Part shown: positions 54,909 through 63,375 of the stretch, in pieces | Position numbering within the stretch: position 1 is the first letter of the stretch | Layout of the letters: each line of letters starts with the position of its first letter | DNA from: Gardnerella vaginalis | Lineage (GTDB): Bacteria > Actinomycetota > Actinomycetes > Actinomycetales > Bifidobacteriaceae | Assembly: GCA_946997215.1 (NCBI GenBank) | Contig: CAMPUL010000002.1 | Span: forward strand, 1-64,000 | DNA: 64,000 nucleotides | Direction of reading: 5' to 3' | The notes under the pieces: generated by a model | What the model was told of the DNA's origin: nothing | Databases searched by the model: none | The model's input: only the letters and a program-made list of their open reading frames with translations | Position numbers and translations under genes: made by a program

Positions 54909-56066
54909 ATGGCACAACAAGCAAAAAAGGGTGCTGTGGATCGTCTTATTGATGCCGACAAGGCAGATCCACGTAGAAAAGCAGCGCTAGAGATGGCTCT
55001 TGCAAATGTTGAAAAACAATATGGCAAGGGTTCTGCAATGCGATTAGGAGATAAGCCACTGCAAGACGTTGAGGTTATTCCTACTGGTTCTTTAGCTCTA
55101 GACATGGCTTTGGGAATTGGTGGTGTTCCTCGTGGGCGTATTGTAGAGGTTTATGGTCCAGAATCTTCTGGTAAAACAACGTTAGCTTTGCACATTGTTG
55201 CTAATGCTCAAAAGAATGGCGGAGTTGCAGCGTTTATTGATGCTGAGCATGCGTTAGATCCAGTTTATGCGCGTAAATTAGGTGTAGATACGGATTCTCT
55301 TATTGTTTCTCAGCCAGATAATGGTGAGCAAGCTTTAGAGATTGCAGATATGCTTATTCGATCTGGTGCTTTAGATGTTATAGTTGTTGATTCTGTAGCA
55401 GCGCTTGTTCCAAAAGCCGAAATTGACGGAGATATGGGAGATAGCCATGTTGGTTTGCAAGCTCGCTTAATGAGTCAGGCTTTAAGAAAGATGACAGGAG
55501 CTTTGTCTCAAGCTGGAACAACCGCAATCTTTATTAATCAGCTTAGAGAAAAAATCGGTGTGTTCTTTGGTAATCCAGAAACAACTACAGGTGGTAAAGC
55601 TCTTAAATTCTATTCGTCTGTTCGAATGGATATTAGGCGTGTTTCTACTATTAAAAACGGAGAAGAAGCTGTTGGCAATCGAACTAAAGTAAAGATTGTT
55701 AAGAATAAAATGGCTCCTCCTTTCAAAACAGCTGAATTTGATGTTCTTTATGGAGAGGGAATATCTACTGAAGGCTCTGTAATTGATATGGCTGTACAGT
55801 GTGACGTTATTAAAAAGTCTGGTTCTTGGTTTACGTATGAGGGTGAACAGCTTGGTCAAGGTAGAGAAAACGTGCGTCAATTCCTTAAGGATAATCCTGC
55901 TATTACGGAAGAAATTAGCGATAAAGTAAAAGTTGCTTTTGGGCTAATGAAGCCAGAAGATCAATTTGTTGAAGTAGAAGATGAAGACGATAGCGAAAAA
56001 GCAAAGTCGAATTCTAATGCAGAAAATAAGTCAGATGCTTCTAGTAAAGATTCCAAGAATAAATAG
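54909..56066 (+). CDS. recA: Recombinase RecA
   Basis: 385 aa. Walker [10 protein letters not shown] at 83-91, Walker [14 protein letters not shown]1/L2 loops with [21 protein letters not shown] and [19 protein letters not shown]. Filament-forming ATPase for homologous recombination and LexA self-cleavage. ATG 54909 follows AAAGGAG; the frame is open far upstream, but that includes the promoter region. The last ~35 residues are an Asp/Glu/Ser/Asn-rich tail longer than usual. recX follows 22 bases later. Confidence 0.98.
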   Translation: MAQQAKKGAVDRLIDADKADPRRKAALEMALANVEKQYGKGSAMRLGDKPLQDVEVIPTGSLALDMALGIGGVPRGRIVEVYGPESSGKTTLALHIVANAQKNGGVAAFIDAEHALDPVYARKLGVDTDSLIVSQPDNGEQALEIADMLIRSGALDVIVVDSVAALVPKAEIDGDMGDSHVGLQARLMSQALRKMTGALSQAGTTAIFINQLREKIGVFFGNPETTTGGKALKFYSSVRMDIRRVSTIKNGEEAVGNRTKVKIVKNKMAPPFKTAEFDVLYGEGISTEGSVIDMAVQCDVIKKSGSWFTYEGEQLGQGRENVRQFLKDNPAITEEISDKVKVAFGLMKPEDQFVEVEDEDDSEKAKSNSNAENKSDASSKDSKNK

Positions 56067-56092
56067 TGATAGATGAGAAGACTGATAGATGA
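56067..56092 (+). repeat. TGATAGATGA direct repeat between recA and recX
   Basis: Copies at 56067-56076 (touching the recA stop) and 56083-56092, period 16. The second contains the recX ATG (56089); the first contains an equivalent ATG (56073) that opens only a 7-codon frame. Confidence 0.85.
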
Positions 56093-56799
56093 TTAGTGTT
56101 GAGAGTTTTCTTCGCAATCATAAACCCGTAGATGCTTCTGTTTTTAACAAAAATGATGTTAAGAACAAGAATGTGTGTGCAGAAGATGATTGTAGTTTAG
56201 AAGCTGTTAATTCACATTATTCAGAGAATAGTGTTGAAATAGGTGATTGCGAAGAAGGCTCATATCATCCGTCTTATAGATTGCAAAAGTATAGCTCTTT
56301 TAATAATAAAGCTGTTAAAAAAGTAGACTCTAAAAAAGCATGCGACTTTGATAGTTGCAAAGAGTGTGCTTTAAGAATGTTAGATTATGCTGCAAGATCT
56401 TCAAACGACTTAAAAAATAGGCTTATAGATAAGGGTTATAGAGAGAATATTGTTGAATCTGTAATAATTCGTTTAGAAGATTTGCATTTGATTGACGATG
56501 AGCAATATGCTCAATTTGTTATACGCTCATGCATAAGTAGAACATTAGGAGAGCGCGCAACTCGCATGGAGTTGCAAAAAAAGGGAGTTGCTTCCGCTAT
56601 TGTTTGTTCATCTTTGCAAGATGCTAGAGAAAACGGTGTTTTTGAGCAAAGCGCATGGGATTTGGGCAAAAAGGTAGCACAGCGAACAAAAAATCTAGAA
56701 CCAGATGTTAGAAGGCGAAGATTCTTTTCTGCAGGAGCTAGAAAAGGTCACGATTTAAGCACGCTAAACGAAGTATATTATGCTTTGTTTAAGTCTTAA
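56089..56799 (+). CDS. recX: Regulatory protein RecX
   Basis: 236 aa inhibitor of RecA filaments. The RecX three-helix repeats occupy ~90-236 (CALRMLDYAARSSNDLKNRLIDKGY, VIIRLEDLHLIDDEQYAQFVI, RATRMELQKKGV). The first ~90 residues are an extension rich in Ser, Asn and Cys (Cys30, 35, 54, 85, 90, 93). ATG 56089 lies in a duplicated element after recA and has GAGAAG at 56075-56080 as ribosome-binding site. Co-transcription with recA keeps it under SOS control. Confidence 0.9.
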   Translation: MISVESFLRNHKPVDASVFNKNDVKNKNVCAEDDCSLEAVNSHYSENSVEIGDCEEGSYHPSYRLQKYSSFNNKAVKKVDSKKACDFDSCKECALRMLDYAARSSNDLKNRLIDKGYRENIVESVIIRLEDLHLIDDEQYAQFVIRSCISRTLGERATRMELQKKGVASAIVCSSLQDARENGVFEQSAWDLGKKVAQRTKNLEPDVRRRRFFSAGARKGHDLSTLNEVYYALFKS

Positions 56800-56813
56800 A
56801 CTATTAGGACTTA
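56790..56813. terminator. Compact hairpin joining recX and thrC stop codons
   Basis: TAAGTCTTAA (56790-56799) pairs with TTAGGACTTA (56804-56813), one wobble, loop ACTA. Both stop codons of the convergent genes are within the stem. There is no T-run, so termination strength is uncertain. Confidence 0.5.
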
Positions 56814-58328
56814 GCAGATTTCGTTAGCGCACTTAAGAACGTAATCTGGCATATCTTCAACGTTAATAACATCGTTAAATCTAGCTGCTTTATTCTTAAG
56901 CTCGCTAAGCATTTTAGGAGCGCTTGTAGAAGTTTTGCGTTCTAGCAAATCCATGCAAGCAAAATCATCTAATCCTTCAACATTTAAGCCTAAGGATTCG
57001 CAAACAACTCTAGGGAATTTATACGGGCTTGCAGTGCTTAAAAGAATGCGAGGAACACTAGGATCATGAGGAATATGGCTCATAACAAAGTATCCACAAG
57101 CAGTATGTGGGTCAATAACATAATTATGCTTATTCCAGCATTCTTTTATGGAATTGCGAATTTGGTCCTCGTTTGCCCATCCGCATCCAAAAAGTTCTCG
57201 AATTTTAGAAAGCACGTCTTCTGGTACTTCAAAAGCTCCCCATTGTTGCAAATCGCTCATAAGCATTTGCAAAAGTCGCGTATCTTTATTGCACATGTAG
57301 TAAAGCATGCGTTCCAAATTAGAAGAAACAAGAATATCCATAGAAGGCGCAACCGTTTGATGGAAAGGTCGAATCTTGTTATATGTTCCGCTAACCAAAA
57401 AGTCAAACAAAACATTGTTGCTATTGCTTGCAACAATCAAGTGTTTTACAGGAAGGCCAAGCATTTTTGCATAATATCCAGCAAGAATATTGCCAAAATT
57501 GCCACTTGGAACGCAAAATTCTACTTCATCGCCAAGCTTTATAGAGCCGCGTTCAACAAGCTTAGAATAAGCGTAGAAGTAGTAAACAACTTGAGGAATA
57601 AGTCTGCCTATATTAATCGAATTAGCAGAAGAAAGCAAAGCATTATTGTTATTCTTAATCGATTCATTGATTGAATCGTTAGTAAAGATTTGCTTAACGC
57701 TGCTTTGAGTGTCGTCAAAATTACCTCTAACAGCGCAAACTTTTACGTTACTTCCGCTTTGAGTTGTCATTTGCAATTCTTGAACTTTACTTACTTTGCC
57801 TTCTGGGTAAAAAGTAACCATAGAAGTGCCTTCAACATTTGCAAAACCAGCTAACGCAGCTTTGCCAGTATCTCCCGAAGTAGCAGTAAGAATCATAACG
57901 TTTTGGCTAGAGTCAGAAGTATTTTTTGAGTGTCTAATAAAGTGTGGCAAAATTTGCAAAGCAACATCTTTAAAAGCGCAAGTAGGACCGTGGAAAAGCT
58001 CTAAAACAAAATCATTGTTAGTGCCAAGCTGCTTTAATGGAGTAACTTCGCAATCTTCCCATTGATCTCCATAAGCATTTTCAACACACTCATCAAGCTC
58101 GCTAGAAGTAAAATCTGGAAGAAGGATTTGAAGAACATCTTTAGCAATTTGCTTGTAAGATTTTCCAACAAGATTAGAAATATCGTAGCGAGTTTCGCCA
58201 AGGCAATCTGTAACAAACAAGCCACCGTCTTCGGCTATGCCCCTACGAATAGCTTGTTTCGACGTATAGGTTTTAGAGTTAGACCTAGTGCTATGAAACA
58301 TAACTGTATTCGTAGTGTTTTCTGCCAT
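56811..58328 (-). CDS. thrC: Threonine synthase
   Basis: 505 aa PLP enzyme making threonine from O-phosphohomoserine. Belongs to the long (fungal/E. coli-like) class: N-terminal MFHSTRSNSKTYTSKQAIRRGIAEDGGLFV, PLP lysine Lys120 in HGPTCAFKDVALQ, and TATSGDTGKAALAGF phosphate-binding loop. ATG 58328 follows GGAGGAATC. No hom or thrB is adjacent. It diverges from proA with 72 bases between starts, so both promoters are packed in that gap. Confidence 0.95.
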   Translation of the reverse strand: MAENTTNTVMFHSTRSNSKTYTSKQAIRRGIAEDGGLFVTDCLGETRYDISNLVGKSYKQIAKDVLQILLPDFTSSELDECVENAYGDQWEDCEVTPLKQLGTNNDFVLELFHGPTCAFKDVALQILPHFIRHSKNTSDSSQNVMILTATSGDTGKAALAGFANVEGTSMVTFYPEGKVSKVQELQMTTQSGSNVKVCAVRGNFDDTQSSVKQIFTNDSINESIKNNNNALLSSANSINIGRLIPQVVYYFYAYSKLVERGSIKLGDEVEFCVPSGNFGNILAGYYAKMLGLPVKHLIVASNSNNVLFDFLVSGTYNKIRPFHQTVAPSMDILVSSNLERMLYYMCNKDTRLLQMLMSDLQQWGAFEVPEDVLSKIRELFGCGWANEDQIRNSIKECWNKHNYVIDPHTACGYFVMSHIPHDPSVPRILLSTASPYKFPRVVCESLGLNVEGLDDFACMDLLERKTSTSAPKMLSELKNKAARFNDVINVEDMPDYVLKCANEIC

Positions 58329-58400
58329 GATTCCTCCATTTGTGTCAATTGTTATACATAATACCCGAAGCATTGGAGCCTAAGCACTGCTATTGCTAAT

Positions 58401-59759
58401 ATGTTCAATATGATTAATCTCAATACAAAGTTTGACGAAACACATAATAGTGAGCAAGTCAATAGTTCTAAAGAGCATGGGGACTCTACAGATTCTATTG
58501 TTTTTTCTAGAGCAGATGATGCGCGAATCGCCCAAAGAGAATTTTCTAAATCTAATGCCACTTTTAAGAACAATCTTTTAAATGCTATTGCTGATTCTCT
58601 TGAAAATAACGCAGAATTTATTGAAAAAGCAAATAAGCAAGATTTAGAAAAAGCTCAAAAAAATGGTATGGATGCTGGAAAACTAGACAGACTTGTGTTT
58701 AACAAAGAAAGAATAGTTAAATCAGCTCAAAGTGTTAGAAAAATAGCGCAATTACAAGATCCTGTTGGCCAAATTGTTAGAGGATACACGCTGGAAAATG
58801 GTATTAAACTTTCTCAAGTAAGAGTGCCAATTGGCGTAATGGGAATGATTTACGAAGCTAGACCAAATGTAACTGTTGACGTTGCATCTTTGTGCATAAA
58901 ATCTTCAAACGCTGTAATTTTAAGAGGCGGAAGCGCAGCCGAATGCACAAATCGTGCAACTGTTAGTGTGTTAAAGCAAGTCTTAAAAGATTTTGGTGTA
59001 AGTGAAAATCTTATAGAATCTGTTGATGATCTTGGCAGAAGCGGTGCAACATCAATGATGCACGCACATGGTCATATTGATGTTCTTGTTCCTAGAGGAA
59101 GCGCAAATCTGATTTCTGCAGTTATTAAAGAATCAACAGTTCCAGTCATAGAAACTGGCGCTGGAAACGTTCACATTTATGTAGATAAAACAGCAAACTT
59201 TAGTCAAGCAATTCCGATTATTATAAACGCAAAAACTCAACGAGTCGGAGTTTGTAATGCTGCAGAAAAATTACTTGTAGATCGAAGCATTGCTAAAGAT
59301 TTTCTTCCAAAAGTCGCAAGCGAATTAGCGAATCGTAATGTTTTAATTCATGCTGATGAAGAATCATACAATATTTTATCATCCGCAAATATAAGTGGTA
59401 TTAAACTAGAGCATGCAAATAATGAAGATTGGTCTACAGAATATTTGTCTTTGCAAATCGGAGTAAAAGTTGTAGATGGTGTTAAAGATGCCATTAATCA
59501 TATTTCAAAATATTCAACGGGTCACACGGAAACGATTATTGCGCAAGACTACTTAACGATTAACGAGTTTGTTTCGTCAATAGACAGTGCGGTTGTTATG
59601 GTAAATGCTTCAACAAGGTTTACAGACGGCGGCGAATTTGGTTTTGGAGCCGAGCTTGGAATTTCCACTCAAAAGCTGCATGCAAGAGGGCCAATGGGCT
59701 TAGTAGAGATGACAACTACAAAGTGGATTGGCTACGGTCAAGGACAAATAAGGGCTTAA
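58401..59759 (+). CDS. proA: Gamma-glutamyl phosphate reductase
   Basis: 452 aa aldehyde-dehydrogenase-fold enzyme of proline synthesis. Catalytic Cys285 in [15 protein letters not shown]; other blocks are [21 protein letters not shown] and [29 protein letters not shown] ~35-residue Ser/Asn/Asp-rich extension precedes the family start. No ribosome-binding site is seen before ATG 58401 or the in-frame ATG 58410; GCTAAT at 58395-58400 might be a -10, which would make a leaderless message from 58410. proB is not adjacent. Confidence 0.94.
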   Translation: MFNMINLNTKFDETHNSEQVNSSKEHGDSTDSIVFSRADDARIAQREFSKSNATFKNNLLNAIADSLENNAEFIEKANKQDLEKAQKNGMDAGKLDRLVFNKERIVKSAQSVRKIAQLQDPVGQIVRGYTLENGIKLSQVRVPIGVMGMIYEARPNVTVDVASLCIKSSNAVILRGGSAAECTNRATVSVLKQVLKDFGVSENLIESVDDLGRSGATSMMHAHGHIDVLVPRGSANLISAVIKESTVPVIETGAGNVHIYVDKTANFSQAIPIIINAKTQRVGVCNAAEKLLVDRSIAKDFLPKVASELANRNVLIHADEESYNILSSANISGIKLEHANNEDWSTEYLSLQIGVKVVDGVKDAINHISKYSTGHTETIIAQDYLTINEFVSSIDSAVVMVNASTRFTDGGEFGFGAELGISTQKLHARGPMGLVEMTTTKWIGYGQGQIRA

Positions 59760-59775
59760 GAGTAAGGTTAAGAAT

Positions 59776-60420
59776 ATGCCTGATACATCACAATCACAAT
59801 CGTCTAAAATTTCTAAAAATCAATCAAACGAGGATTTAAGACTGTCTATGTGCCTATCTAACGGTGTAGGTGCTTCTAATGTGCTTGATGCTTTAGATGT
59901 TGCAGCAGAAAGATTATCTATTGTTCGTTACGTGTTTTTAGTTCAAATAGAAGATGGGATTGCGTCTGCAAGTCAAAGGTCTTCTCTTGAATATGCTGAC
60001 GCTGTTTTAATGGGGTGGCCAGATAGAGATAATCGAGATGTTGTTACGCCAGAAAACAGCGAAATAATAGATGAAGTTAATAAGAATTTGCAAAAAATGG
60101 AAAGCAATATAGCTGAATTTAGTAAGCTTGAGCGCGCTAGCCTTGTAGACAATATGAGCGAAGTTCTTGTAGAGATTACGGAGTGCGTTGCAAACATTAG
60201 AGGCGTTTTCCAGCCTGATTTTGATCTTCCAACGTTTGAAGAAATTAAGCGCGTTGTTCAAGATGAGTGGAATGAAGAAATGGGGAACATTAATCCAGAC
60301 AAAGCAAATGTTGCTTCCAGCGTAATTGATGAAGCGAAAGCAGATGATGCTGCAGATGCGTCTAATGCGTCTAATGCAAATAACGCGCACAATGTACGCA
60401 ATGCATCTAGGACAAATTAA
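59776..60420 (+). CDS. Hypothetical protein between proA and nadD
   Basis: 214 aa, no recognised family. Residues ~20-165 look like a globular alpha-helical domain (LSNGVGASNVLDALDVAAERLS, EYADAVLMGWPDRDNRDVV, FDLPTFEEIKRVVQDEWNEEM); both ends are low complexity, the C-terminus made of Ala/Asn/Ser repeats encoded by GCGTCTAAT-type units (60352-60410). No signal peptide or helix in the membrane, so cytoplasmic. ATG 59776 lies 16 bases after proA behind TAAGG. Its stop abuts the nadD start (TAAATG), so the two are translated together. Confidence 0.7.
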   Translation: MPDTSQSQSSKISKNQSNEDLRLSMCLSNGVGASNVLDALDVAAERLSIVRYVFLVQIEDGIASASQRSSLEYADAVLMGWPDRDNRDVVTPENSEIIDEVNKNLQKMESNIAEFSKLERASLVDNMSEVLVEITECVANIRGVFQPDFDLPTFEEIKRVVQDEWNEEMGNINPDKANVASSVIDEAKADDAADASNASNANNAHNVRNASRTN

Positions 60421-61200
60421 ATGAGCGATTCATCTACAGAACGCCGAATGTCGGATTTGTTCCAAGGTTCTTTTAATCAAAGCCAAGCTAGCGTGCCAGT
60501 TTCGTCAATATCTTCTAAACTTAAGCACTCTGCAAGAGGAAACGTTCATCAACACCCGCGCATAGGGATTATGGGTGGAACTTTTGATCCGATTCACAAT
60601 GGCCACTTGGTAGCAGCTTCCGAAGTCGCGTGGGTTTATGATTTAGACGAAGTTATTTTTGTTCCTACTGGAAAGCCGGTTTTTAAGCTAGACAAAAAAG
60701 TCACAAATGCAGAAGACAGATATTTGATGACTGTAATCGCAACGGCTTCAAACCCAAAATTTACAGTTTCTAGAGTGGATATTGATAGGCCTGGTGTTAC
60801 TTACACAATCGACACGCTTCGCGATATTCGCGCGCAACACCCAGACGCGGAGCTTTTCTTTATTACTGGAGCAGACGCTATTGCAGAGATTATGCAATGG
60901 AAAAATGCTAGAGAATTATGGAGTTTAGCTAGATTTGTTGCTGTAACGCGTCCAGGTTACGCAAGTCCAGAAAAGTTTACACAAATTGAAGCTCGTTCCG
61001 CGTCTTACGATTCGTGTGACGATATGGTTAATTGCCATAGTCATCGTTTTCCTGTTGACATATTGGAGATTCCAGCATTGGCAATATCTTCAACAGATGT
61101 TCGCAAGCGTGCAGAGCATGGGGAGCCAGTTTGGTATTTGGTTCCAGACGGCGTTGTTCAATACATTGTTAAACACGGTTTATATATACGCAATTTGTAA
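60421..61200 (+). CDS. nadD: Nicotinate-nucleotide adenylyltransferase
   Basis: 259 aa NaMN adenylyltransferase of NAD synthesis. Nucleotidyltransferase motif [12 protein letters not shown] at 52-63, later [13 protein letters not shown] and [13 protein letters not shown]. The first ~45 residues are a low-complexity extension absent from most NadD proteins; an internal ATG at residue 10 could be used, but AGGA at 60408-60411 and the TAAATG junction favour ATG 60421. rsfS does not follow as it often does in actinobacteria. Confidence 0.93.
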   Translation: MSDSSTERRMSDLFQGSFNQSQASVPVSSISSKLKHSARGNVHQHPRIGIMGGTFDPIHNGHLVAASEVAWVYDLDEVIFVPTGKPVFKLDKKVTNAEDRYLMTVIATASNPKFTVSRVDIDRPGVTYTIDTLRDIRAQHPDAELFFITGADAIAEIMQWKNARELWSLARFVAVTRPGYASPEKFTQIEARSASYDSCDDMVNCHSHRFPVDILEIPALAISSTDVRKRAEHGEPVWYLVPDGVVQYIVKHGLYIRNL

Positions 61201-61212
61201 TGATTTGTAATG
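61193..61212 (+). repeat. 10-bp perfect tandem duplication over the nadD stop codon
   Basis: ATTTGTAATG at 61193-61202 and 61203-61212; the TAA stop (61198-61200) is in the first copy. Confidence 0.9.
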
Positions 61213-61272
61213 TTTTTGTAAGGATTTGCAACTGTTTGCAAGCATTTGTTATGTATGAAACGGCTTAATGGT

Positions 61273-61324
61273 TATAGTCTGCGCAAATAGATAGTATTAG
61301 TTTCAGTCCGATTTTTGTGGACTG
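61273..61324 (+). promoter_or_regulatory. prs promoter region with leader hairpin
   Basis: TATAGT at 61273-61278 is a plausible -10. CAGTCC (61304-61309) and GGACTG (61319-61324) form a 6-bp hairpin in the leader, 18 bases before the ribosome-binding site. Confidence 0.45.
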
Positions 61325-61350
61325 TTAGCGAACTAGCGTTTGGAGATATG

Positions 61351-62370
61351 GTGAGCATCGTCCTTGAAGGAAAGCCAGATAAAAACCTTGTTCTCGTAAC
61401 TGGTCGCGCGCATCCTAAGCTTGCTAAAGATGTTGCGAATCAGCTTGGTATAGATGTATTGGAAACAACGGCGTACGATTTTGCTAATGGCGAGATGTAT
61501 GTTCGTTACACTCAGTCTGTGCGAGGAACAGACGTGTTTGTGTTGCAAAGTCATAGTGACCCTGTTAATAAGTCAATTATGGAACAGTTGATTATGATTG
61601 ATGCATTAAAGCGCGCATCTGCTCGTTCTATTACCGCTGTGTGCCCGTTGCTTGGATATTCTAGACAAGATAAAAAGCATCGCGGTCGTGAGCCTATTTC
61701 TTGCCGCTTGATGTTTGATTTACTTAAAACTGCAGGCGCAGATCGCATTATGAGCGTTGATTTGCATGCTGCACAATCGCAAGGATTCTTTGATGGTCCT
61801 GTAGACCACTTAATTGCTATGCCAGTTTTGGTGGACTATGTAAGGGATCGCTTTAGCGAAGATTTAGGAAACGTTACTGTTGTTTCGCCAGATGCAGGGC
61901 GAATCCGTGTTGCGGAGCAGTGGGCGCAAAGATTGGGCGGAGGTCCACTGGCTTTTGTTCATAAAACTAGAGATATTACGCGTCCAAATCAAGCTGTTGC
62001 AAACCGTGTAGTTGGTGATGTTGCTGGTCGCGATTGCGTTATGGTGGACGATTTAATCGATACTGCTGGAACAATCGCAGGTGCTTGCAATGTTCTTAAA
62101 GACGCTGGAGCAAAGTCTGTAACTGTTGTTGCAACGCACGGCGTTCTTTCGGGTCCTGCAGTTGAGCGATTGAAGAATTGCGGTGCTAGAGAAGTTGTGT
62201 TAACAGATACTGTTCCAATCCCACAAGAAAAGCGTTGGGATGGGTTGACGGTTCTTTCAATTGCTCCACTTTTGGCAAGCGCGATTAAAGCTGTGTTTGA
62301 AGACGGGTCTGTTGCAAAGCTGTTTGACACATACCCAGAACATCACGGAAAAGGGTTTTTGTTTGCATAA
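61351..62370 (+). CDS. prs: Ribose-phosphate pyrophosphokinase (PRPP synthetase)
   Basis: 339 aa. Makes PRPP from ribose 5-phosphate and ATP, feeding PurF, NadD-linked NAD synthesis and others. Class I features: LVTGRAHPKLAKDVANQLG, flexible loop YSRQDKKHRGREPIS, and the PRPP motif CVMVDDLIDTAGTI. GTG 61351 is favoured because TGGAG (61341-61345) sits 5 bases upstream; ATG 61348 is in frame but too close. Stands alone between nadD and the tRNA-Gln gene. Confidence 0.95.
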   Translation: MSIVLEGKPDKNLVLVTGRAHPKLAKDVANQLGIDVLETTAYDFANGEMYVRYTQSVRGTDVFVLQSHSDPVNKSIMEQLIMIDALKRASARSITAVCPLLGYSRQDKKHRGREPISCRLMFDLLKTAGADRIMSVDLHAAQSQGFFDGPVDHLIAMPVLVDYVRDRFSEDLGNVTVVSPDAGRIRVAEQWAQRLGGGPLAFVHKTRDITRPNQAVANRVVGDVAGRDCVMVDDLIDTAGTIAGACNVLKDAGAKSVTVVATHGVLSGPAVERLKNCGAREVVLTDTVPIPQEKRWDGLTVLSIAPLLASAIKAVFEDGSVAKLFDTYPEHHGKGFLFA

Positions 62371-62381
62371 ATTTGCATAAA
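62362..62381 (+). repeat. 10-bp perfect tandem duplication over the prs stop codon
   Basis: TTTGCATAAA at 62362-62371 and 62372-62381; the TAA stop (62368-62370) is in the first copy. Confidence 0.9.
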
Positions 62382-62402
62382 TCCTATTTCGCCACGCCAA
62401 GC

Positions 62403-62454
62403 TTGACGATTTTGATTGTTGTGGCATAATAGTGACTTGGCGGTTTTTTCCGCC
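62403..62454 (+). promoter_or_regulatory. tRNA-Gln promoter and leader hairpin
   Basis: TTGACG (62403-62408) and CATAAT (62425-62430) form a promoter with a 16-base spacer. GGCGG-TTTTTT-CCGCC at 62439-62454 makes a 5-bp hairpin that ends two bases before the mature tRNA, so it lies in the 5' leader. Confidence 0.7.
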
Positions 62455-62456
62455 GT

Positions 62457-62527
62457 TCCCTCATGGTGTAATGGCAGCACACGGGTCTTTGGAACCCTTT
62501 GTCTTGGTTCGAATCCAGGTGAGGGAG
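62457..62527 (+). tRNA. tRNA-Gln (anticodon TTG)
   Basis: Acceptor TCCCTCA (62457-62463) pairs with TGAGGGA (62520-62526), discriminator G. Anticodon stem GGGT/ACCC closes loop CTTTGGA with TTG at the anticodon. T-loop GGTTCGAATCC is present. CCA is not encoded (CTA follows). Confidence 0.95.
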
Positions 62528-62537
62528 CTAGAATTAG

Positions 62538-62564
62538 CGCCGCTTAGTTTTAAGCGGCGTTTTT
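62538..62564 (+). terminator. tRNA-Gln terminator
   Basis: CGCCGCTTA (62538-62546), loop GTTT, TAAGCGGCG (62551-62559), then five T. Confidence 0.95.
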
Positions 62565-62648
62565 GTTAACGCGGTGATGAGTTTAGAAGTGATTTGTATT
62601 TGAGTACTAGTGCTTGAGCGCTGTGTTTGAATCAAAGAAAGGCTTAAT

Positions 62649-63299
62649 ATGTTGGAATCTTTAAGAAGTGGATTCAAACGTGTTATTTTGCCAATTGCAA
62701 AGCTTCTTGTTAAATTTGGATGTAGTGCTAACAGTGTTACGATTTTTGGCACCATTGCGCTTGTTGCAACTTCTGTTTTTATTTCTATAAGCGGCCAGCT
62801 TTTGATTGGCACTATTTTGCTTACGATTTTTGTTCTTGCAGACGCTTTGGATGGTTCTGTTGCTGCTTTAACAAATAAGAATGGTGGAACTAAATTTGGT
62901 GCATTTTTAGATTCTACTCTCGATAGAATTGCGGATTGGTCGCTTTTTGCGTGTGTTTGCATTTGTTTATATCGAGCACATAATCTAAACATTTGCTTAT
63001 ATTTGCCATTTTGTGTGAATAATTTTTTGCGATATTGCGGATTAGTGTGTTCGCTAGTATCTATGATGTTTGCTTTTGTAACATCGTATGCTAGAGCAAG
63101 AGGCGAGTCTGTTGGGGTAGATGCTAAAAAAGGTTTGATTACTCGCGCCGACAGAGTTGCAATAATTCTAGTTTCAATGGGGCTAAGCGGATTAACGGGT
63201 TGGCTATTGTGGCTTTGCTTAGCAATGATTATTCTTTGCATTGGTGGAGCTATAACTGTTTTTCAGCGTATTTTTGAAGTTAAAAATTTGCTTAAATAA
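62649..63299 (+). CDS. CDP-alcohol phosphatidyltransferase, phosphatidylinositol-phosphate synthase-like
   Basis: 216 aa, five to six helices. Asp65-x2-Asp68-Gly69 and Gly84-x3-Asp88-x3-Asp92 of the CDP-alcohol phosphotransferase signature are present, and NGGTKFGAFLDSTLDRIADW closely resembles actinobacterial phosphatidylinositol-phosphate synthase (PgsA1). The Arg of the usual Ala-Arg pair is replaced: Ala72-Ala73. ATG 62649 has GAAAGG upstream. The following yebC gene and, in other actinobacteria, the neighbouring PIM-synthesis genes make the inositol role plausible; PimA/PatA genes are not seen here. Distinct from pgsA at 53087. Confidence 0.8.
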   Translation: MLESLRSGFKRVILPIAKLLVKFGCSANSVTIFGTIALVATSVFISISGQLLIGTILLTIFVLADALDGSVAALTNKNGGTKFGAFLDSTLDRIADWSLFACVCICLYRAHNLNICLYLPFCVNNFLRYCGLVCSLVSMMFAFVTSYARARGESVGVDAKKGLITRADRVAIILVSMGLSGLTGWLLWLCLAMIILCIGGAITVFQRIFEVKNLLK

Positions 63300-63375
63300 A
63301 CTTGTTTTGGCAATTTGTCGCTAAAGCGCATTAAAATCATCACGTTTACGTAACCGTACACTTTTTAGGAGTATC

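Noticed and set aside
57066-57674. Open frame of 202 codons antisense to thrC
   Set aside because: Fully covered by threonine synthase; no protein family features and basic, low-quality composition.
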